This document shows, piece after piece, positions 9,474 through 17,885 of a stretch of DNA of 64,000 nt. The notes below the pieces were generated by a model. That model had not been told where the DNA came from. It ran no database searches and worked only from the letters and a program-made list of their open reading frames with translations. The stretch's first letter is position 1, and each line of letters opens with the position of its first letter. The position numbers and the translations under genes were made by a program. Location of the stretch: NCBI GenBank assembly GCA_963850255.1, contig CAWKLL010000039.1, positions 62,001-126,000 on the forward strand, written 5' to 3'. The DNA is from J054 sp963850255 (GTDB lineage Bacteria; Pseudomonadota; Gammaproteobacteria; Steroidobacterales; GCA-2729495).

Positions 9474-9930
9474 CTACAGCGACAGTGACTCAAGATCACC
9501 GCTTAACTCGGCGCCATCTTCATCGTCCTGCGCAACCCAATCGTTGCAACGCTCGGTCCACAGGGCTTCATCCCACAACTCAAAGCGAGCTGCCCTGCCC
9601 GATCAGCACGGCACTGCGCTCCAGGCGAGCAAAATCCCGCAACTCGCGCGGAATCAGCACCCGGCCTGCTGCGTCCATTTCCATTTCGGACGCGTAACCG
9701 ACCATCATGCGTTGCAAGCGACGGGCCTTTGGCTGGAAACTAGGCAAGCCCATCAGCTTGCGCTCAATGTCGAGCCAGTCCGGATAGGGGTAAAGAAGCA
9801 GGCAATGATCCTGATCAACGGTGCAAACGAGCTGCCCATCGCAACGCGCTTGCAGGCGCTCCCGATACCTGACCGGTACCGCGAGACGCCCCTTGGCGTC
9901 GAGAGTGATGTTGGTTGCCCCACGAAACAT
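9474..9930 (-). CDS. mraZ: MraZ, division-cluster transcriptional regulator (frameshifted near 9582-9585)
   Basis: AbrB-like DNA-binding protein that represses the mra promoter. The uninterrupted frame gives 116 residues and stops at 9580 right after LIGQGSSL. Relatives continue as GQGxxFELWDE; the next frame here reads on as FELWDEALWTERC for 36 residues to a TAG at 9474. Removing one base in the CTTT run at 9582-9585 restores a 151-residue protein, the family length (about 150). Both DNA-binding repeats (GRLAVPVRYRE and GRVLIPRELRD) lie before the shift. I infer a sequence error or a recent mutation. MraZ boxes precede the gene. Confidence 0.92.
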
Positions 9931-9950
9931 TCTTGATCAGGCATTTCTGC

Positions 9951-9980
9951 CCATTTCTTCCCACTTTCTACCACTTCTCG
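9951..9980 (-). promoter_or_regulatory. Three MraZ boxes in the mra leader
   Basis: On the minus strand three repeats follow each other with an exact 10-base period: GTGGTAGAAA, GTGGGAAGAA, ATGGGCAGAA (the first begins within 9971-9980). In E. coli and Mycoplasma MraZ binds several TGGG-type repeats spaced by one helical turn in front of its own gene. Here they lie between the -10 element and the mraZ ATG, where binding would block transcription start, giving autorepression of the whole division operon. Confidence 0.85.
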
Positions 9981-9982
9981 AC

Positions 9983-10011
9983 ACTATAGGTAGAGGCCTT
10001 TGGAGCGTCAA
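9983..10011 (-). promoter_or_regulatory. Sigma70-type promoter of the mraZ/division operon
   Basis: Minus strand: -35 TTGACG at 10006-10011, a 17-base spacer, and -10 TATAGT at 9983-9988. Both hexamers match consensus at five of six positions. Transcription would start near 9976, inside the first MraZ box, about 45 bases before the mraZ ATG. Confidence 0.85.
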
Positions 10012-10316
10012 CAGAAAGTCCGGATTAATCTTTAGTTCACAGCGACTTAGGCGCTCGATCCGAGGTTTTTTCAGGGCACTTCAGAGGCCGTGGCTTGACA
10101 TAAATCAGTGGCTTATTGGAAATTGCTCAGACAGCTTTTAGAAGTAAAAAAAACTCCTCCTTCCCACCCCTCAATCAGCGGTTTCGGCCCCGCCTGCGCA
10201 AGGCTTGCGCACAATCCGGCCTCACAGGACCGGTTGATACCTGCGCGTTCTGCATGTTTTTGCGGCTTTTAGAGGATTTTAGGCGCCAGATATCAACATA
10301 TCGGCGCAAAAAGGTA
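9990..10316. other. Intergenic region between mraZ promoter and rnpB
   Basis: About 330 bases without a supported gene. It has an A/T-rich patch (10130-10155), a perfect 17-base palindrome at 10195-10211 (TGCGCAAGGCTTGCGCA), and a stem-loop at 10283-10307. A consensus -35 (TTGACA at 10095) on the plus strand has no -10 at proper spacing. Short open frames here lack ribosome sites and family character. Confidence 0.6.
10283..10307 (-). terminator. Stem-loop after rnpB, possible transcript end
   Basis: On the minus strand GCGCCGATAT-GTTG-ATATC-T-GGCGC forms a 10-bp stem with one bulged T, about 10 bases downstream of the RNase P RNA 3' end. It is followed by CTAAAATCC, not a good U tract, so it may end or protect the rnpB precursor rather than act as a strong intrinsic terminator. 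Confidence 0.4.
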
Positions 10317-10689
10317 GAAGTGGAGTCGGCCGATAAGCCGGGTTCTGTCGAGGACAGTCATTCATCTGGGGCCGCCGTCACCAACGACCTCAAGCAACCT
10401 ACCCGGGAGCCCGGGTGGACACCGGCGGCAGGCCACCCGAAGGCGGCTCACCTGCTCCCCTATTTGGTCTTGCTCCGGGTGGGGTTTACCGTGCCGCGGC
10501 GTGTTACCACCCGCGCGGTGCGCTCTTACCGCACCATTTCACCCTTACCGGCCGTAGCCGGCGGTATATTTTCTGTGGCACTTTCCGTGGGCTCGCGCCC
10601 CCCAGGCGTTACCTGGCACCCTGTCCAGCCGGAGCCCGGACTTTCCTCCCGGCCCCTAAAGACCGAGCGACTGCCTGGCCGACTCCGCC
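10317..10689 (-). ncRNA. rnpB: RNase P RNA (bacterial type A)
   Basis: Catalytic RNA of RNase P, which removes 5' leaders from tRNA precursors. On the minus strand the 5' part contains the invariant AGGAAAGTCCGGGCTCC, followed by GGTGCCAGGTAACGCCTGG, GGTAAGGGTGAAA and GGTGCGGTAAGAGCGCACC, and it ends with GACAGAACCCGGCTTATCGG. The two ends pair as helix P1 (GGAGTCGGCC at 10677-10686 with GGCCGACTCC near 10322). Length about 370 nt. Ends are estimated from P1. The rsmI-rnpB-mraZ order is shared with pseudomonads. Confidence 0.96.
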
Positions 10690-10693
10690 GCGG

Positions 10694-10722
10694 ACTCTAG
10701 GCTATCAGTCAGCCGGGGACAA
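10694..10722 (-). promoter_or_regulatory. Probable rnpB promoter overlapping the rsmI 3' end
   Basis: Minus strand: TTGTCC at 10717-10722, 17-base spacer, TAGAGT at 10694-10699; each matches consensus at four of six positions. The predicted start, about 6-7 bases downstream, coincides with the 5' end of the RNase P RNA near 10688. The -35 lies inside the last codons of rsmI. Confidence 0.6.
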
Positions 10723-11553
10723 GTTCGCCATGCGATACACCTCGGCCCGGCGGGCGCCGGTAATTCTTGCCGTCAGGGCAGCGGCCTTGCCGGGCGGCAG
10801 TTCTGCCGACAACAAGGCCAGAATGCGGCGAATCTCGGCGGCTTCCGGGCCCGCAGCCGGGTCACTATTGCCAGCCACAACCAGCGTGAACTCGCCCCGC
10901 CCGCCGCCACTGTCAGCCGCGCGGGCCTCGCGAATCTGAGTGAGGTCACCGCGATAGATCGTTTCGTGGCGCTTGGTCAGCTCGCGGGCCAGCACGGCCT
11001 GTCGGTCGGCACCCAGCACCTCGGCGCAATCGGCCAGGCTCGCATCAATGCGATGCACCGATTCAAAGAAAATCAAAGTTTCCGGCGCATTTGCCAGGGC
11101 GCTAAGATGCTGCCGCCGAGCAGCGCTACGCGCCGGCAAAAAGCCCTCGAAGCGAAACCGATCCGTCGCCAGGCCGGCCACGGACAGTGCCGCGAGGATG
11201 GCGCTCGGTCCGGGAATCGGGCTGGCGCGCAGTCCCGCCTGGCCGATGGCCGCCAGCAGGCGATAGCCAGGATCGCTGATTAACGGGGTACCCGCATCGC
11301 TCACCAGGGCAACATTCTGACCTTCAAGCAATGCTGCAATGATTTCTTCGACCCGCTGCGCTTCGTTGTGCTCATGGAAAGACAGCAGACGCTTGCTCAG
11401 GCCCAAACTGGTTAGCAATTGGCCGGTCCGGCGCGTATCCTCAGCTGCCACCAGGCTGGCATCGGCCAACACCTGACCAGCCCTGGCACTCAGATCTGCA
11501 AGGTTGCCAATCGGCGTGGCCACGACGAAAAGCGTGCCGGTTGTCTGGTTCAT
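10705..11553 (-). CDS. rsmI: RsmI, 16S rRNA 2'-O-ribose C1402 methyltransferase
   Basis: Tetrapyrrole-methylase-fold enzyme that 2'-O-methylates C1402 of 16S rRNA, the same base that RsmH (8502-9416) methylates on the ring. I start at the ATG at 11553 (MNQTTGTLFVVATPIGNLAD), which yields 282 residues; the frame is open to 11733 but that part runs antisense to lpoA. Signatures are ATPIGNLAD, AAEDTRRT, FHEHNE, SDAGTPLISDPGY and PGPSA. It is divergent from lpoA with 26 bases between the starts. Confidence 0.95.
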   Translation of the reverse strand: MNQTTGTLFVVATPIGNLADLSARAGQVLADASLVAAEDTRRTGQLLTSLGLSKRLLSFHEHNEAQRVEEIIAALLEGQNVALVSDAGTPLISDPGYRLLAAIGQAGLRASPIPGPSAILAALSVAGLATDRFRFEGFLPARSAARRQHLSALANAPETLIFFESVHRIDASLADCAEVLGADRQAVLARELTKRHETIYRGDLTQIREARAADSGGGRGEFTLVVAGNSDPAAGPEAAEIRRILALLSAELPPGKAAALTARITGARRAEVYRMANLSPAD

Positions 11554-11579
11554 GACCTGGTTGTCCTGGTTCTGCTCGG

Positions 11580-13511
11580 ATGAAAAAACAAACAAAATTA
11601 GCCCGGCGGAGTTTACGCTGCACGACGTCGCCACCGACAGGCTGGCCTGTCCCCCTGTTGCTCTCGGCAATGGCGATGTTGTCGGCTTGTCAGCCACTAC
11701 AACAAGCGGATGGCACACGCACGTCAAACCCACAGGCTGAGCGCGCGGCTATTCTGGCTCGGCAAGGACGCCACGATGACGCCGGCGACAACTACCTGAC
11801 ACTGGCCGAGGCGGCCACAGGCGACAGCCGTCAGCGCTACCTGATACTGGCCGCGCGCGAACGCCAGCTGGCCGGAAGACTGGGCGCTGCCCAGGCCATT
11901 ATGGACAGTCTTGAAGAGCCGATAGCCACGGCAAACCTGGTCGGCTGGGCCATTGTCAGCGGCGACCTGGCGCTCGCCAACGGACAGCCTGAAGCCGCAC
12001 TCAACGCTTTGGCAAGAGCACCTGAGACCGACAAACCCTCCGCGGCGGCCGAGCTATTACGCATTCGTGCCCTGGCACAGTTCCGCCTGAACTATCCGGT
12101 GACGGCCACCAGCGCGCTGCTCGAACGTGAAGTCTGGCTGGATAACGCGGCAGCGATTGCCGGTAACCAGCGCCTGCTGTGGCAGGAACTCAGTCGCTAT
12201 GGCAGCAAGCTGGGGCCGACCCAGCTTGACGCCGTTGACGATCCGCTGTTGCTGGGCTGGCTGGAACTCGGCCAGATTGCCGCCTCTTTGCCACCCGGTG
12301 GGCGCGGACTGCCCGGCGCGCTGGCGCGCTGGCAACTGGCGCACCCGAATCATCCGGCCAACCAGGTTCTGGTTCCGGAACTGCTGGCCACGGCCGGACC
12401 GGTCGCAGAAATGCCCGGCCGCGTCGCCTTGCTGTTGCCACTCTCCGGGCGTCAGCAATTGTCAGGCCGCGCCGTGCGTGACGGCTTTATGGCCGCACAT
12501 TTCGAAATACCAGCCGCCGGTCCGCAACCGCAGATTCGCGTCTATGACGTTGATGCGGCCGGCGTCGCCGATGCCTACCGTCGCGCGACGGCTGAAGGTG
12601 CAGAGTTCATTGTCGGCCCATTAGTCAAAACAGCCGTTGAGGAAGTGGCCGCCATGGGCATCAGCGTCCCGACGCTGGCACTGAATTACCTGCCGGAGGA
12701 AAGCATCGCTCCGGCGGGCATGTTCCAGTTTGCCCTCGCGCCGGAAGATGAAGCCAGTGCCGCTGCGGAACGCGCCATACGGCTTGGCCAGCTGCGCGCC
12801 CTGGTGCTGGTACCCAACGGAGTCTGGGGACGACGCATGCTCAACAGTTTCGCCAACACCTATACGGGCCTGGGTGGGCAGATCCTTGACTATCGGTTTT
12901 ATGATCCGGGCGCCGCTGATTTCTCAGCCGGAATTCAAGACATATTGCTGATTCGCGAAAGCAAGGACCGGCAAACCCGACTCAGCGCGAATCTTGGCGT
13001 AAGCCTGGGTTTCGAGCCTCGCCGCCGCACCGACATTGATTTAATTTTCATGGCTGCATCGGACAACGCGGCTAAATTGATTCGTCCGCAGTTGAAGTTC
13101 TACTACGCCGGAGGGATACCAACCTATGCCACGTCGACAATTTACCAGAGTGCCGCAACCGGCAATCGCGACCTGAATGGCATCATGTTCGCTGACATGC
13201 CCTGGATGATTGCACCCGCACCCCTGACCCAGACGGTGCAAAAAACACTTGACGAATTCTGGCCGGGAGAATCGCAGCGGCGCGCGCGGCTGTTCGCCAT
13301 GGGTTTCGATGCTTACCAGCTGGTGCCCGAACTGGCTACCGGCATGGGCCTTAAGCGCTCTGAATTGACCGGCGTTACGGGCAAGCTGTATTTGAGCGGC
13401 GACCGCCGAATTCACCGGCGCCTCGCCTGGGCGATTATCAAAGGCGGTCAGCCCCAGCCCTTGGCGCCGCTGGATATCAACAGTCTTCCGGTTGAAATCA
13501 CCACGGACTAA
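11580..13511 (+). CDS. lpoA: LpoA-like outer-membrane lipoprotein activator of PBP1A
   Basis: LppC/LpoA family lipoprotein that reaches from the outer membrane to stimulate the peptidoglycan synthase PBP1A. The 643-residue product has an exported N-terminus with a lipobox LSAC (Cys37), an N-terminal alpha-helical TPR-like part (about 50-270) and a C-terminal periplasmic-binding-protein-like part starting at GRVALLLPLSGR (about 280-640). The C-terminal region contains ADMPWMIAPAP and GFDAYQLVPEL, common in this family. PBP1A is not in the window. Next gene yraN overlaps by 20 bases. Confidence 0.92.
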   Translation: MKKQTKLARRSLRCTTSPPTGWPVPLLLSAMAMLSACQPLQQADGTRTSNPQAERAAILARQGRHDDAGDNYLTLAEAATGDSRQRYLILAARERQLAGRLGAAQAIMDSLEEPIATANLVGWAIVSGDLALANGQPEAALNALARAPETDKPSAAAELLRIRALAQFRLNYPVTATSALLEREVWLDNAAAIAGNQRLLWQELSRYGSKLGPTQLDAVDDPLLLGWLELGQIAASLPPGGRGLPGALARWQLAHPNHPANQVLVPELLATAGPVAEMPGRVALLLPLSGRQQLSGRAVRDGFMAAHFEIPAAGPQPQIRVYDVDAAGVADAYRRATAEGAEFIVGPLVKTAVEEVAAMGISVPTLALNYLPEESIAPAGMFQFALAPEDEASAAAERAIRLGQLRALVLVPNGVWGRRMLNSFANTYTGLGGQILDYRFYDPGAADFSAGIQDILLIRESKDRQTRLSANLGVSLGFEPRRRTDIDLIFMAASDNAAKLIRPQLKFYYAGGIPTYATSTIYQSAATGNRDLNGIMFADMPWMIAPAPLTQTVQKTLDEFWPGESQRRARLFAMGFDAYQLVPELATGMGLKRSELTGVTGKLYLSGDRRIHRRLAWAIIKGGQPQPLAPLDINSLPVEITTD

Positions 13512-13899
13512 GCCCAAGGCTGCCCATTTGCACGCCGGCCGGCTGGCAGAACAACTCGCCTGTAACTTCCTCATTGAGCAGGGCCTGGAGTGCCTGTGCC
13601 GCAATCATCACTGCCGGCGCGGCGAAATCGACCTGGTGATGCGCGATCAGCGCTGCCTGGTCATGGTAGAAGTGCGTTATCGCGCCTCCATTTGCTGGGG
13701 CAGCCCGGCACAATCTATTACGCGCGAGAAACAACGGCGATTGGCGCGGGCAGCCCTGGACTATTTGCAGGTCACGCCGCGCTATGCTGAATGGCCGCTG
13801 CGTTTTGACCTGGTTAGCATCACCGGCGACCTGGCCAGACCGAGGCTTGAATGGAGCCCTGCGGCGATGGAGTTTGATGCAGAAGAAGACGGCTGGTAA
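13492..13899 (+). CDS. yraN: YraN/UPF0102 family protein (endonuclease-like fold)
   Basis: A 135-residue member of UPF0102, a family with a restriction-endonuclease-like fold and no settled cellular role. The core reads GRLAEQLACNFLIEQG, then RRGEIDLVMRD and VMVEVRYR, giving the E/D-xx-ExK-like site with Arg in place of Lys, usual for this family. The start is a TTG at 13492 inside the lpoA 3' end (20-base overlap), the only start giving the full conserved N-terminus. Pairing with lpoA and rsmI is widespread. Confidence 0.88.
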   Translation: MKSPRTKPKAAHLHAGRLAEQLACNFLIEQGLECLCRNHHCRRGEIDLVMRDQRCLVMVEVRYRASICWGSPAQSITREKQRRLARAALDYLQVTPRYAEWPLRFDLVSITGDLARPRLEWSPAAMEFDAEEDGW

Positions 13900-13947
13900 C
13901 CGGCCGACGACCAGGTCGCCTGCGGAAATCTATCCGCGGCCAGAGGA

Positions 13948-14367
13948 CTATTTGACGATCTTGAGATGCGGCCGGCCGGCAGGCACATCTTTGCCCACCA
14001 CTTCAACCGGCTCGGCAGCAGTCGGCCGGGGCTGTTCCTGGAGCTCATCTTCAGCTGAAAAAATCATCCCGCGCCCCGTTTCGCGCGCGTAAATACCCAA
14101 TACGCCGCGCAGCGGAATCTGCACCTGTTGAGCCTGGCCCGCAAAGCGCGCCTCGAAGCCCAACCAATCGTTGCCCAACTCCAGATTGCGTACCGCGGCG
14201 TAACTGACATTGAGCACGATCTTGCCGTCCTGCACATACTCAGACGGCACCTGCACATCATCGGCGCTCGCGTCGACAACTACATACGGCGTGTGACCAT
14301 TATCGGTCATCCACTCATGCATCGCGCGGAGCAGATAGGGTCTTTGTGGCGAAACAGTATCAGTCAT
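13948..14367 (-). CDS. sspB: SspB, ClpXP specificity-enhancing factor
   Basis: Adaptor that brings ssrA-tagged proteins to ClpXP. The 139-residue product begins PQRPYLLRAMHEWM and has the SspB fold signature VLNVSYAAVRNLELGNDW and GVLGIYARETGRGMIF, then a low-complexity linker and a C-terminal RPHLKIVK tail. That last element matches the ClpX-binding (XB) motif of known SspB. It lies 15 bases after sspA, the usual operon partner. Confidence 0.95.
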   Translation of the reverse strand: MTDTVSPQRPYLLRAMHEWMTDNGHTPYVVVDASADDVQVPSEYVQDGKIVLNVSYAAVRNLELGNDWLGFEARFAGQAQQVQIPLRGVLGIYARETGRGMIFSAEDELQEQPRPTAAEPVEVVGKDVPAGRPHLKIVK

Positions 14368-14382
14368 TTAATTAATCCGCGA

Positions 14383-14982
14383 TCACTGGCGCATTTCGTG
14401 CTCAAGCTCCGTCAGACTCTCCTGGAAAGAGCGCCGCGAAAATACTTCATCCATATACTTGCGCAATTCCGGCGCGCTGTCCCCCAGGTCAACACCGTAG
14501 ACGGGCAAACGCCACAGTAGTGGCGCAATGGAGCAATCGACCAGTGAAAACTCGTCACTCAGGAAGAAACGCCTGGCCGCGAAAATCTCGGCGCTCGACA
14601 AAATACTCTCCTTGAGCATCTTGCGCAGTTTACCCAGGCGCTTGGTGTCGGTGGCCTCGTCCATTTCTTCGGCGACGCTGTACCAGTCGCGCTCGATCCG
14701 ATACAGGGCCAGGCGAAACTGCGCGCGCGTCACCGGATCTACCGGCATAAGCGGCGGATGCGGAAAACGCTCGTCAAGATACTCAATAATGACTCGCGAG
14801 TCATACAGCACAAGGTCACGATCTACCAGTGTCGGCACACTGTGGTATGGATTCAGGTCGAGCAGGTCTTCGGGTAACTCAGGACCCTCGACGTTAATAA
14901 TCTCGATGTTGATATTCTTTTCAGCCAGCACCAGACGCGCACGGTGACTGTGAAAAGCGGTTGGACTGGAATATAAGGTCAT
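14383..14982 (-). CDS. sspA: SspA, stringent starvation protein A (GST-like, RNA polymerase-associated)
   Basis: Glutathione-S-transferase-fold protein that binds RNA polymerase and affects stationary-phase and stress transcription; it lacks GST activity in studied members. The 199-residue product begins MTLYSSPTAFHSHRARLVLAE and has the thioredoxin-like part to about residue 80, with NPYHSVPTLVDRDLVLYDSRVI and YLDERFPHPPLMP, then an all-helical C-terminal domain. It lies downstream of petABC and upstream of sspB, as in many Gammaproteobacteria. Confidence 0.95.
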   Translation of the reverse strand: MTLYSSPTAFHSHRARLVLAEKNINIEIINVEGPELPEDLLDLNPYHSVPTLVDRDLVLYDSRVIIEYLDERFPHPPLMPVDPVTRAQFRLALYRIERDWYSVAEEMDEATDTKRLGKLRKMLKESILSSAEIFAARRFFLSDEFSLVDCSIAPLLWRLPVYGVDLGDSAPELRKYMDEVFSRRSFQESLTELEHEMRQ

Positions 14983-15108
14983 ACGGGCTGCCCCCTGGAT
15001 TGGCCGTTACAGCAACGCTGATCGGGCCGGAAGACGGCGAAGTCGCACCCGTCCAAAGGCGATTCCGCGTCTCGTTTCTGGTTAAAGACGTATACCCGCG
15101 GCACACGC

Positions 15109-15867
15109 CTACTTCTTAATATCTTTCCAGATCTCGTTTTTCAGCAGATAGGAAAGGATGCCGAACACCAATAGAAACAGTAGCACCCAAATTCCCAGCT
15201 GCTGGCGTTCCAGCTGCATAGGCTCGCCAATGTAGTCGAGAAAATTAACCAGATCGCGAACGACCTGATCGTATTCATCTGCACTCAGGCTCCCGGCACT
15301 GACCTGCTCAAGGCGGACCGTCTTGTGGCCTTCCTCATCGGTTGCTTCGATTCGCTGCTGCCAGCCCTGAAGTTCCCACAGCACGTGCGGCATGCTGGCA
15401 TTCGCCAAGACCAGGTTATTTACCCCGGTAGGCTTGGAATCATCCAGATAAAAACTGCGCAAGAAACCGTACAGGTAGTCAGTACCCTTACTGCGTGCAA
15501 TCAGACTAAGGTCAGGCGGTGTCTGCCCGAACCAGCGCTGTGCGTCGTCCGGCGGCATGGCAATCTGCATCGTTTCATGCGGCTTTTCCGCTGCAAACAT
15601 CAGGTTGCTGACCAGCTGGTCTTCATTGATTGAAAGGTCTTCAGCCAAGCGGTTGTAGCGCACGTACTCAGCTGAATGGCAGCCCAGGCAATAATTGACG
15701 AAGTACTTGGCGCCGCGCTGCAAAGACGCGATATTGCTGACGTCATTCATCGCCGGCACCATCTTGTATTCATCGCCGCCGGCGGTAAACGCGAGCCCCG
15801 GCAACAGCACCATTAACACTGCCGCAATTATCTTCGTACGCCGCATTGGCTTACTCATGCCAGTCAT
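15109..15867 (-). CDS. petC: Cytochrome c1, bc1 complex subunit
   Basis: Haem-c subunit of ubiquinol-cytochrome c reductase, facing the periplasm. The 252-residue product has a signal peptide (RRTKIIAAVLMVLLPGLAFTA), one haem-binding CLGCH near residue 60, and a C-terminal membrane anchor (IWVLLFLLVFGILSYLL) followed by KNEIWKDIKK. Three early Met codons (1, 4, 8) are possible starts; the first overlaps the petB stop as ATGA. Confidence 0.95.
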   Translation of the reverse strand: MTGMSKPMRRTKIIAAVLMVLLPGLAFTAGGDEYKMVPAMNDVSNIASLQRGAKYFVNYCLGCHSAEYVRYNRLAEDLSINEDQLVSNLMFAAEKPHETMQIAMPPDDAQRWFGQTPPDLSLIARSKGTDYLYGFLRSFYLDDSKPTGVNNLVLANASMPHVLWELQGWQQRIEATDEEGHKTVRLEQVSAGSLSADEYDQVVRDLVNFLDYIGEPMQLERQQLGIWVLLFLLVFGILSYLLKNEIWKDIKK

Positions 15868-17117
15868 CCGTCGTAGGTGACCCGTTCGGGCACCGGCTTG
15901 GTCTTCTCCATACGCGTGTAGACAGGCATGAAGATAAAAAATGCAAAATAAAGGACGGTAAAAATCCGCGTTAACAAGACGATTACCTGATCTGTGGCCG
16001 GCTGCAGGCCAAGATAGCCCAGGCTCACGAAACTCACTGCAAACACCGCCAATGCAAGCTTGAAGGTCCAGCCGCGATAACGAATCGACTTAACCTTGCA
16101 GCGATCGAGCCACGGCAGCAGGAATAGCGCAACGATAGCCAACAACATCAGCAATGCGCCCAGACCCTTGCTCGGCACCGCGCGCAGAATCGCGTAAAAC
16201 GGCGTGAAGTACCAAACCGGAGCAATATGCTCCGGGGTCTTCAGCGAATTGGCCGGTTCAAAGTTGGCATGTTCCAGGAAATAGCCGCCCATTTCGGGCG
16301 CGAAAAACACCACCGCTGAAAAAGCTGCCAGGAAAATCGTGATCGCCACCAGGTCCTTGGAGGTCAGGTACGGATGGAAGGCCACGCCGTCCAGCGGAAT
16401 GCCGTCAGCACCCTTCTTCTCCTTGATCTCAATGCCGTCCGGACCCAGCGAACCCACTTCATGCAGGGCCAGAATATGCACTACCACCAGCATCACCAGC
16501 GCCAGTGGCACGGCAATCACATGCAGGGCAAAAAAGCGGTTCAGGGTGATGTCGGAAATAAAGAAGTCGCCGCGGATCCACTCAACCAGGCCTTCGCCGA
16601 TGCCGGGAATCGCCCCGAACAATGACACGATGACCTGCGCTCCCCAGTAACTCATCTGCCCCCAGGGCAGCAAATAGCCCATAAATGCCTCGGCCATCAG
16701 GGCGAGGTAAATCAGCATCCCGATTATCCAAAGCAGTTCGCGCGGAGCCTTGTAGGAGCCGTACATGAGGCCGCGAAACATATGCAAATAGACGACGATA
16801 AAAAATGCTGAGGCACCGGTGGAATGCATATAGCGAATCAGCCAGCCCCATTCCACATCACGCATGATGTACTCGACGGAGGCAAAAGCTTCCTCGGCCG
16901 AAGGCTTGTAATTCATGGTCAGGAAAATTCCGGTGATCAGCTGAATCACCAGCGCGACCATGGCCAGCACACCGAATACATACCAAAGGTTGAAATTCTT
17001 GGCCGCGTAGTACTCCGTCGCATGCTCTTTAATAAGCTTGCTGAGCGGGAAGCGAGCGTCAATCCAGGCCAGCGCCTTGGAGCCGCCGCCGTTCACGGCA
17101 TCTGCACGGGTATTCAT
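15864..17117 (-). CDS. petB: Cytochrome b, bc1 complex subunit
   Basis: Membrane core of the bc1 complex with two b haems and the Qo and Qi quinone sites. The 417-residue product has the haem-bearing helices (MHSTGASAFFIVVYLHMFR and FFALHVIAVPLALVMLVVVH), the Qo-region GYLLPWGQMSYWGAQV, and PVWYFTPFYAILRAVP. The Qo tetrapeptide is PVWY rather than PEWY, a variant I recall from several proteobacterial groups. Overlaps petA and petC by 4 bases each. Confidence 0.96.
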   Translation of the reverse strand: MNTRADAVNGGGSKALAWIDARFPLSKLIKEHATEYYAAKNFNLWYVFGVLAMVALVIQLITGIFLTMNYKPSAEEAFASVEYIMRDVEWGWLIRYMHSTGASAFFIVVYLHMFRGLMYGSYKAPRELLWIIGMLIYLALMAEAFMGYLLPWGQMSYWGAQVIVSLFGAIPGIGEGLVEWIRGDFFISDITLNRFFALHVIAVPLALVMLVVVHILALHEVGSLGPDGIEIKEKKGADGIPLDGVAFHPYLTSKDLVAITIFLAAFSAVVFFAPEMGGYFLEHANFEPANSLKTPEHIAPVWYFTPFYAILRAVPSKGLGALLMLLAIVALFLLPWLDRCKVKSIRYRGWTFKLALAVFAVSFVSLGYLGLQPATDQVIVLLTRIFTVLYFAFFIFMPVYTRMEKTKPVPERVTYDG

Positions 17118-17707
17118 GCGGTCACCCCGGTGTCATCACCAATCAGCAGCAGACCGTCACCGATGAACCGATAAGGCGGCACCACCAGGTTCGTGGGCGC
17201 CGGCACACCCGCGTAAACCCGCCCGGCCAGGTCAAATTTGGAGCCATGGCAGGGGCAGTAGAAGCCGCCCTGCCAATCTGCGCCAAGTTCCTGGTCGGCA
17301 ACGTCGAATCGTTCAATCGGCGCGCAGCCAAGATGGGTACAGTTGCCGACCACCACCAGATACTCCGGCTTGAGTGCCCGCGAGGGATTCTTGGCAAAGT
17401 CGGGCTGCAGGGACTCATCGGAAGCCGGATCACGCAGCTGGCCTTCAACCTTGGCCAGCCCCTCCAGCATGCCTGGCGAGCGACGCAGCACCCAAACCGG
17501 CTTGCCGCGCCATTTGACCCGCACCATCTCACCCACGTCGAGCTTGGAAATGTCGATTTCAACCGGCGCGCCCAGGGCCTGGGCCCGCGCACTGGGCCGA
17601 AAAGAAGCCACAAAGGGCACCGCGACAAAGGCCGCACCGGCGACACCCGCCACCGTGGTGGCGATGCTCAGGAAATGACGTCGGTTAAGTTCCGACTCTT
17701 CGCTCAT
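17114..17707 (-). CDS. petA: Rieske iron-sulfur protein of the bc1 complex
   Basis: Carries electrons from quinol to cytochrome c1 via a [2Fe-2S] cluster. The 197-residue product has a twin-arginine-type leader (NRRHFLSIATTVAG) with a membrane segment, and the two cluster-binding loops CTHLGC and CPCHGS. First gene of the petABC operon; GGAGGA lies about 8 bases before the ATG, and a TATAAT promoter lies about 130 bases upstream. Confidence 0.96.
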   Translation of the reverse strand: MSEESELNRRHFLSIATTVAGVAGAAFVAVPFVASFRPSARAQALGAPVEIDISKLDVGEMVRVKWRGKPVWVLRRSPGMLEGLAKVEGQLRDPASDESLQPDFAKNPSRALKPEYLVVVGNCTHLGCAPIERFDVADQELGADWQGGFYCPCHGSKFDLAGRVYAGVPAPTNLVVPPYRFIGDGLLLIGDDTGVTA

Positions 17708-17836
17708 CGAGCTGATCCTCCGAACCCGGCCTGACCGCTTGCCACCCTAAGCGGCGGCCGGATCTCAGCCTGTTTGTCTATTGATTCTGACCCAGCCTGG
17801 GGTATTGCTGGAAGTTGGCTTGCGTGAAACCGCGAA

Positions 17837-17866
17837 ATTATACACGCGGCCCTTCGGGCTTGCCTA
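17837..17866 (-). promoter_or_regulatory. Probable promoter of petABC
   Basis: Minus strand: perfect -10 TATAAT at 17837-17842 and TAGGCA (four of six) at 17861-17866 with an 18-base spacer. A compact GCCC-GAA-GGGC hairpin lies within the spacer, just after the murA stop at 17886. The start point would leave a leader of about 120 bases before petA. Confidence 0.65.
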
Positions 17867-17885
17867 CAGCACTGAGGGTGAAAAC

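Noticed and set aside
10095..10123. Plus-strand promoter starting with TTGACA between mraZ and rnpB
   Set aside because: No -10 hexamer at 15-19 bases and no plus-strand gene follows; rnpB downstream is on the other strand.
10116..10939. Plus-strand open frames across the RNase P region
   Set aside because: They are antisense to the structured RNA and rsmI; the RNA signatures explain the conservation.
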